Assembly (NCBI RefSeq): GCF_001461825.1
Contig: NZ_LLZC01000022.1
Coordinates: forward strand, 1-64,000
Length of the DNA: 64,000 nt
Direction: 5' to 3'
From: Bacillus velezensis
GTDB lineage: Bacteria > Bacillota > Bacilli > Bacillales > Bacillaceae
This document shows, one piece after another, positions 59,852 to 64,000 of this stretch. Under the pieces are notes generated by a model that had not been told where the DNA came from, made no database searches, and saw nothing but the letters and a program-made list of their open reading frames with translations. The position numbers were made by a program, and so were the translations under genes. Positions within the stretch are counted from its first letter, which is position 1. The number at the start of each line of letters is the position of its first letter.

Positions 59852-59897
59852 AAAAAAAGATTGCAGAAGTTACTCTATGAGTAACACCACTGCAATC
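59852..59897 (-). terminator. Terminator of rlmCD
   Basis: Nested stem GATTGCAG/CTGCAATC with inner GTTACTC/GAGTAAC and T7 on the minus strand. Confidence 0.85.
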
Positions 59898-59938
59898 CGA
59901 AAAAAGTTTTAAAGAACGTATAAGAAGTTTAATTATTT

Positions 59939-61318
59939 TTATTTTCTTAGTATTAATTGCGCCACACACTCCACATGATTCGTATGCGGGAACATATCCA
60001 CTGGCTGCACTTCTCGCGTCTGATACCCGCCATCCTCAAGCACCCGCAGGTCTCTTGCAAGCGTTCCTGGATTGCAGGATACGTACACCACCCGCTTCGG
60101 TTTCATGTCGATGATTGTCCGCAGGAGGGCTTCGTCACAGCCTTTTCTTGGCGGGTCGACGACGAGGGTGTCGGCCGTGATGCCTTCTTCATACCATTTT
60201 GGAATGACTGTTTCCGCTTCTCCGACTGCGAATTCCGCGTTTGTGATGCCGTTCAGCTCAGCGTTGCGTTTTGCATCCTCGATGGCTTCCGGCACGATTT
60301 CGACGCCGTATACTTTCTTCGCCTGCTTCGCTAAGAAGAGAGAAATGGTTCCGATGCCGCAGTAGGCGTCGATGACGGTTTCTTCCCCTTGCAGCTCCGC
60401 GTACTCAAGCGCTTTGTCGTAGAGCACTTTTGTCTGTTCCGGGTTGACCTGATAGAACGATCTGGCGGAGATGGCGAATTTGACGTCTCCGATGAGGTCG
60501 TAGATGTATTCTTCGCCCCAGATGACGTTTGTTTCGTTCCCAAAGATGACGTTTGTTTTGTTTGGATTGATGTTTTGCACGATGGATTTGACGTGCGGGA
60601 ATTGCGCTGTGATGTCTTCGATGATTTTCGCTTTGTGCGGAAAATCGCTTGTTCTTGTGATGAAGACGATCATCATTTCGCCCGTGACGACGCCGTATCT
60701 GACCATAATGTGGCGGAGCCAGCCTTTGTGGCGTTCTTCGTTATAGGCTTTGACACCGTATGCTGCGCAGATGTCTTTGACGGCTTGGACGGCTTCGTCA
60801 TTTTTGGATTGCTGGATCAGGCAGGCGCTCATGTCGATGATGTCATGGCTTCTTTGCTGATAAAATCCGGCGACGAGTCCGCCTTCTCTTTCTCCTACCG
60901 GCACCTGCGCTTTGTTTCTGTAGTTCCACGGGTCTTCCATGCCGAGCGTCGGGTGCACGGTGACTTTTGAGAGGTCCAGCTTGCCGATCCGTTCTAAGAC
61001 GTCTTTGACTTGTTTCTGTTTAAACAAAAGCTGGCCTTCATAGGTCATGTGCTGAAGCTGGCAGCCGCCGCATTGTTTGTAGATTGGGCACGGGGCATCC
61101 GTTCTGTGCGGGCTTTCTTCCTTCAGCTCGATCAAACGGCCGAAAGCGAAGCCTTTTTTGACGCGTGTCACTTTGATTTGCGCTTTTTCCTCAGGCAGGG
61201 CGTTCGGCACGAAGATCGGAAAGCCCTGAACCTTTGCGACGCCCGCTCCTTCGTGCGTCAAATCCTCAAATGTCACATCATAGTATTCATTTTTTTCTAT
61301 CGGGGGTTTCATTTTCAT
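59939..61318 (-). CDS. rlmCD: 23S rRNA (uracil-5-)-methyltransferase RlmCD
   Basis: A 459-residue TrmA/RlmD-family enzyme (B. subtilis YefA), which methylates U747 and U1939 of 23S rRNA. An N-terminal TRAM domain (residues 8-65) is followed by a 4Fe-4S Cys cluster [14 protein letters not shown], a Rossmann SAM site [15 protein letters not shown], and catalytic Cys in [21 protein letters not shown] precedes the ATG. The leader contains a long nested hairpin (separate entry). Confidence 0.94.
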   Translation of the reverse strand: MKMKPPIEKNEYYDVTFEDLTHEGAGVAKVQGFPIFVPNALPEEKAQIKVTRVKKGFAFGRLIELKEESPHRTDAPCPIYKQCGGCQLQHMTYEGQLLFKQKQVKDVLERIGKLDLSKVTVHPTLGMEDPWNYRNKAQVPVGEREGGLVAGFYQQRSHDIIDMSACLIQQSKNDEAVQAVKDICAAYGVKAYNEERHKGWLRHIMVRYGVVTGEMMIVFITRTSDFPHKAKIIEDITAQFPHVKSIVQNINPNKTNVIFGNETNVIWGEEYIYDLIGDVKFAISARSFYQVNPEQTKVLYDKALEYAELQGEETVIDAYCGIGTISLFLAKQAKKVYGVEIVPEAIEDAKRNAELNGITNAEFAVGEAETVIPKWYEEGITADTLVVDPPRKGCDEALLRTIIDMKPKRVVYVSCNPGTLARDLRVLEDGGYQTREVQPVDMFPHTNHVECVAQLILRK

Positions 61319-61351
61319 CTATAATCACCTCTAGTTTTACCAATAGCCTTG

Positions 61352-61416
61352 TTTCAGCGTGCTGGCAAACCTTCAAATTCAATGTCAGCCTTCAAAGGTT
61401 TCCGATCACGCTGAAA
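61352..61416 (-). promoter_or_regulatory. Long nested inverted repeat in the rlmCD leader
   Basis: TTTCAGCGTG (61352-61361) pairs perfectly with CACGCTGAAA (61407-61416). Five nt inside on each side, AAACCTT (61367-61373) pairs with AAGGTTT (61395-61401). The symmetric 65-nt element lies about 35 nt before the rlmCD start and has no T-run, so it is not a plain terminator. Confidence 0.65.
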
Positions 61417-61420
61417 AGAT

Positions 61421-61459
61421 GACAAAATCCTAAAACGAATACTGTTTTAGGATTTTGTC
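61421..61459 (-). terminator. Terminator of dgkB
   Basis: A perfect 16-bp stem GACAAAATCCTAAAAC/GTTTTAGGATTTTGTC with a 7-nt loop, directly after dgkB. Confidence 0.8.
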
Positions 61460-61465
61460 CGCGTA

Positions 61466-62377
61466 TTAATCATCCAGCTGTTCCGCTTTCTCCTTCGGCA
61501 TGATGACGTGAATATGCCGGTACAGGTTCACGAATTCGCCCGGCAGCATGCCGCCGTACTCGCCGTCCAGGTTCAGCTGCATCTTTTCTGATACATTGAC
61601 TTTCACACGGTTCGCTTTTGTGTAAATAATGTGCTGATCGTTAATATGATCGCCTCTGAGCGCCATGCTCGCGACTCTGATAAACTCCGCGAGATTGGCT
61701 TTTTTCAAAATAATCAAATCAAACATGCCGTCATTCAGGCTGGAATCAGGGGCCAGTTTCTCGAATCCGCCGACCGAGTTGGTCAGCGTCACTAAAAACA
61801 GCATAATTTCGCCTTGAAACAGCTTGCCGTCATATTCAATCTCGACTTCTGTCGGTCGAAGTGAAGGCAGCATTTCCATTCCCTTTAAATAATAAGCAAG
61901 CTGGCCGAGCATCGTTTTCAGTTTGCTTGGCACATCATACGTCAGCTCCGTCAGACGGCCTCCGCCGGCGATGTTGATAAAATACTGACCGTTCACCTGT
62001 CCGATGTCGATCGGGCGGGCCACGCCGTTAATGACGGTATCAGCGGCATTCAGTATATTCTCTCTCGGAATGCCCAGCGCTCTGGCGAAGTCATTTGTCG
62101 TGCCGACCGGAATGATGCCGAGTGTCGGTCGTGTGTCTAACGGCGCGAGGCCGTTGACGACTTCATTAATCGTTCCGTCTCCGCCGGCAGCGATAATCAG
62201 GTCAAACTCCCGCAAAGCGGCTTCTTTTGCGGCGTGGGTGGCATCCCCCGCGCATGTGGTGGCATGGGTGGAGGTTTCATAACCGGCTTGTTCAAATTTT
62301 TGCAGGACCTGGGCAAGATTTTTCTTAAAAAGCTCCCGTCCTGAAGTCGGATTGTATATTATGCGTGCACGTTTCAT
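61466..62377 (-). CDS. dgkB: Diacylglycerol kinase DgkB
   Basis: A 303-residue soluble lipid kinase (YerQ/DgkB) with the DAGK catalytic motif AAGGDGTINEVVNGL near residue 65 and NIAGGGRLTELTY. It phosphorylates diacylglycerol released by LTA synthesis back to phosphatidate. A functional link to YfnI in this window follows from that known pathway. Confidence 0.93.
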   Translation of the reverse strand: MKRARIIYNPTSGRELFKKNLAQVLQKFEQAGYETSTHATTCAGDATHAAKEAALREFDLIIAAGGDGTINEVVNGLAPLDTRPTLGIIPVGTTNDFARALGIPRENILNAADTVINGVARPIDIGQVNGQYFINIAGGGRLTELTYDVPSKLKTMLGQLAYYLKGMEMLPSLRPTEVEIEYDGKLFQGEIMLFLVTLTNSVGGFEKLAPDSSLNDGMFDLIILKKANLAEFIRVASMALRGDHINDQHIIYTKANRVKVNVSEKMQLNLDGEYGGMLPGEFVNLYRHIHVIMPKEKAEQLDD

Positions 62378-62487
62378 TATCTCATCATCCTACTTAAGAG
62401 TATCCGATCCATTATTAACACTAACAACCTTTAATTATACTATGACTTGAGAAAATCGCAACAATATGTACAGGAATTCCCAGAAGA

Positions 62488-62526
62488 AAAAAGGCCCCGG
62501 CTCCGTTTAAGGAGCCAAGGCCCGCT
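62488..62526 (-). terminator. Terminator of swrC
   Basis: Stem GGGCC(T)TGGCTCC/GGAGCC(G)GGGCC with T6 on the minus strand. Confidence 0.85.
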
Positions 62527-62529
62527 GTC

Positions 62530-64000
62530 TTACTCTTCTTCCGTTCCAGGTTTTTTCTTACGGAATTTCGCCAATACTTCATATACGATCGGCACAATCA
62601 GAAGGGTAAGCAGAGTCGAACTGATTAAACCGCCGATAACGGTGACACCGAGTCCTTTAGAAATGACCTGGCTTCCGCCTTCGAAGCCCAGTGCCAATGG
62701 AAGCAGGGCGCCGATTGTCGCGATCGCCGTCATCAGAATCGGACGTAATCTCGTAGAGCCGGCTTCCAGGAGCGCTTCTCTCGTCGATAAGCCTTCCGCT
62801 TCTTTATGGATGACGCGGTCAATTAAGACAATCGCGTTTGTGACGACGATTCCGATCAGCATCAGCATACCGATCATGGCATTCAGACTGATCGTCTCTC
62901 CGGATACATACAGGCCGGCTAATGCGCCGATGACTGTAAACGGAAGCGAGAACAGAATCGCAAACGGCGCTAATGCTCCGCCGAACGTGATCACAAGAAC
63001 GAGGTATACGATGGCGATTGCGGCAAGCATCGCTAAGCCGAGTTTCGTAAAGGAATCAGCAATATCCGCTGATACACCGCCGGTATCAATCGATACATTG
63101 TCCGGCTTATCCAGTTTGTCAACTTTCTTTTGAACGGCTGATGACACCTTCGTGACGTTGTCAGAAGTGACGGTTGCCGTTACGTCAGCGTACACTTTGC
63201 CGTCGCGTTTGGAAATGGTATCGGATGTCGTGCCATTTTTCACTTTCGCCACATCGCCGATTTTTACTTCTTGGCCTGCAGGCGATGTGATGGTTTTATC
63301 CTCTAATTCTTTTACACTCTTATACTGGTCTTTTTCTGTTTTGATGTTGACGTCAAGCTCTTTGCCGTCCTTTTTCACCGTTGTCAAAGGAGACTGTGAC
63401 GTTTGGGACATCAGGGCTTGGGAGATTTGCGAAGCCGTCAGGCCCTGCTTGCTGAGTTTCTCCTGGTCAGCGGTGAACGTGTACTCATCATATGTGCTGG
63501 AAAGGCCTGAGTTGACGTCTTTCAGATCTTTCTGCTTTTTCATGATGCTTTCGATGTCTTTGACCGTGCCTTTAATATCAGACTCTGAATCTCCGTACAC
63601 ATAGTACGTTAATTCGTTGTTGTTGCCTGACGAACTGAAATTTTGTGATTTCCATTCGCCGCGGCTGGATGTTTTTTTGATTTCTTTTAAGACATTGTCT
63701 TTTTCTTTGTCAAAATCAGGCGTGTCATCCTCGTATTTCACGTAGAACAATGCGCCGTTTGAGCTTCCGCCGAGCGGACTTTGCGAGCCTAATGAATACT
63801 GAACGGTATCGACATGTTTGCGTTTAAGCAGCATGTCTTCCGCTTTTTGCGCAGCTTTTTCAGCTTCGCTTTTCGTTTCGCCCGGTTCAGGCGTGTATGT
63901 GAGCTGCATCGTTTTGTCCGCTTGCGCAGGCAGGTAGCTCGCGCCGATCAGAGGTACGAGGAACAAACTGCCGACAAGCATCAGAACCGCGATGATAGAT
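62530..64000 (-). CDS. swrC: RND transporter SwrC, C-terminal half (5' end outside window)
   Basis: The frame is open to the right edge. The visible 490 codons correspond to the second half of an about 1,060-residue AcrB-type pump: a membrane helix (AVLMLVGSLFLVPLIGA), the second porter domain (residues rich in Lys/Asp/Ser), then helices including GIVVTNAIVLIDRVIHKE and STRLRPILMTAIATIGALLPLALG. SwrC gives resistance to self-made surfactin and supports swarming in B. subtilis. Met at 63981 is internal, not the start. Confidence 0.93.
   Translation of the reverse strand, partial: SIIAVLMLVGSLFLVPLIGASYLPAQADKTMQLTYTPEPGETKSEAEKAAQKAEDMLLKRKHVDTVQYSLGSQSPLGGSSNGALFYVKYEDDTPDFDKEKDNVLKEIKKTSSRGEWKSQNFSSSGNNNELTYYVYGDSESDIKGTVKDIESIMKKQKDLKDVNSGLSSTYDEYTFTADQEKLSKQGLTASQISQALMSQTSQSPLTTVKKDGKELDVNIKTEKDQYKSVKELEDKTITSPAGQEVKIGDVAKVKNGTTSDTISKRDGKVYADVTATVTSDNVTKVSSAVQKKVDKLDKPDNVSIDTGGVSADIADSFTKLGLAMLAAIAIVYLVLVITFGGALAPFAILFSLPFTVIGALAGLYVSGETISLNAMIGMLMLIGIVVTNAIVLIDRVIHKEAEGLSTREALLEAGSTRLRPILMTAIATIGALLPLALGFEGGSQVISKGLGVTVIGGLISSTLLTLLIVPIVYEVLAKFRKKKPGTEEE

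Noticed and set aside
62530-63981. Met at 63981 as the start of swrC
   Set aside because: The frame continues open upstream to the window edge and the protein begins in the middle of the RND fold.

Overview
The window is chromosomal DNA of a Bacillus in the B. subtilis species complex, most likely the B. amyloliquefaciens/velezensis branch. Gene content and order follow the B. subtilis 168 series yflS-pel-yflT ... yfmJKLMOPRST-yfnACDEFGHI-cypD-yetNMLJ ... hmoA-yetF-yesKJ-cotJCBA ... yeeK-yeeI-yeeF ... rlmCD-dgkB-swrC. Some 168 genes are missing (for example the citrate/iron block between yfmB and yfmJ) and several loci are new. Assignments rest on recognising protein sequences and motifs by eye; no database was searched.

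Layout. (1) 1-6.4 kb: two minus-strand collagen-like genes. One is a giant, incomplete Gly-X-Thr repeat protein running off the left edge; the other is a short Gly-Pro-Pro type. (2) 6.5-10.4 kb: dicarboxylate carrier YflS, secreted pectate lyase Pel, sigma-B stress protein YflT, and YfmB, which may start at an ATT codon. (3) 10.5-23.4 kb: yfm genes: oxidoreductase, a GNAT gene broken by an in-frame TGA, a DEAD-box helicase, two ABC-F ATPases, an MFS pump with its MerR regulator, a lone glycosyltransferase-TPR gene, a sigma-B type SDR, and a soluble chemoreceptor with an aldehyde dehydrogenase. (4) 23.6-33.4 kb: amino-acid permease, fosmidomycin-type MFS pump, the spore-polysaccharide operon yfnHGFED behind a good sigma-K promoter, and the LTA synthase paralogue YfnI behind an ECF promoter. 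(5) 33.8-48.7 kb: CYP102-type P450 reductase fusion, YetN, flavonoid-type MarR/monooxygenase pair yetL/yetM, BI-1 channel YetJ, YezD beside a CysA relic, an RsbR-like STAS protein, glyoxalase YetH, Fur-box-controlled heme monooxygenase HmoA, YetF, YesK/YesJ, the cotJABC coat operon, AadK, the Gly-rich coat protein YeeK and YeeI.

(6) 48.9-54.2 kb is the most unusual part. It is a polymorphic toxin locus: an LXG protein with a YeeF-type N-terminus whose C-terminal domain is a colicin E9-like HNH DNase, followed by a colicin-Im9-like immunity gene, then a graveyard of five YezG-type (DUF600) immunity genes, one frameshifted and one frameshifted and truncated. Base composition turns clearly AT-rich inside the toxin gene where the tip domain begins. 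(7) 54.2-59.6 kb: two AT-rich ABC exporter pairs, one ABC-2 type and one MacB/FtsX type. (8) 59.9-64 kb: conserved core genes rlmCD, dgkB and the C-terminal half of the RND pump swrC, cut by the right edge.

Themes: spore-surface architecture (collagen-like proteins, sigma-K glycan operon, CotJ, YeeK), kin competition (LXG toxin and stacked immunities), and stress or drug defence (sigma-B genes, ABC-F, MFS, RND, AadK). No rRNA, tRNA, CRISPR array, insertion sequence or prophage was seen.
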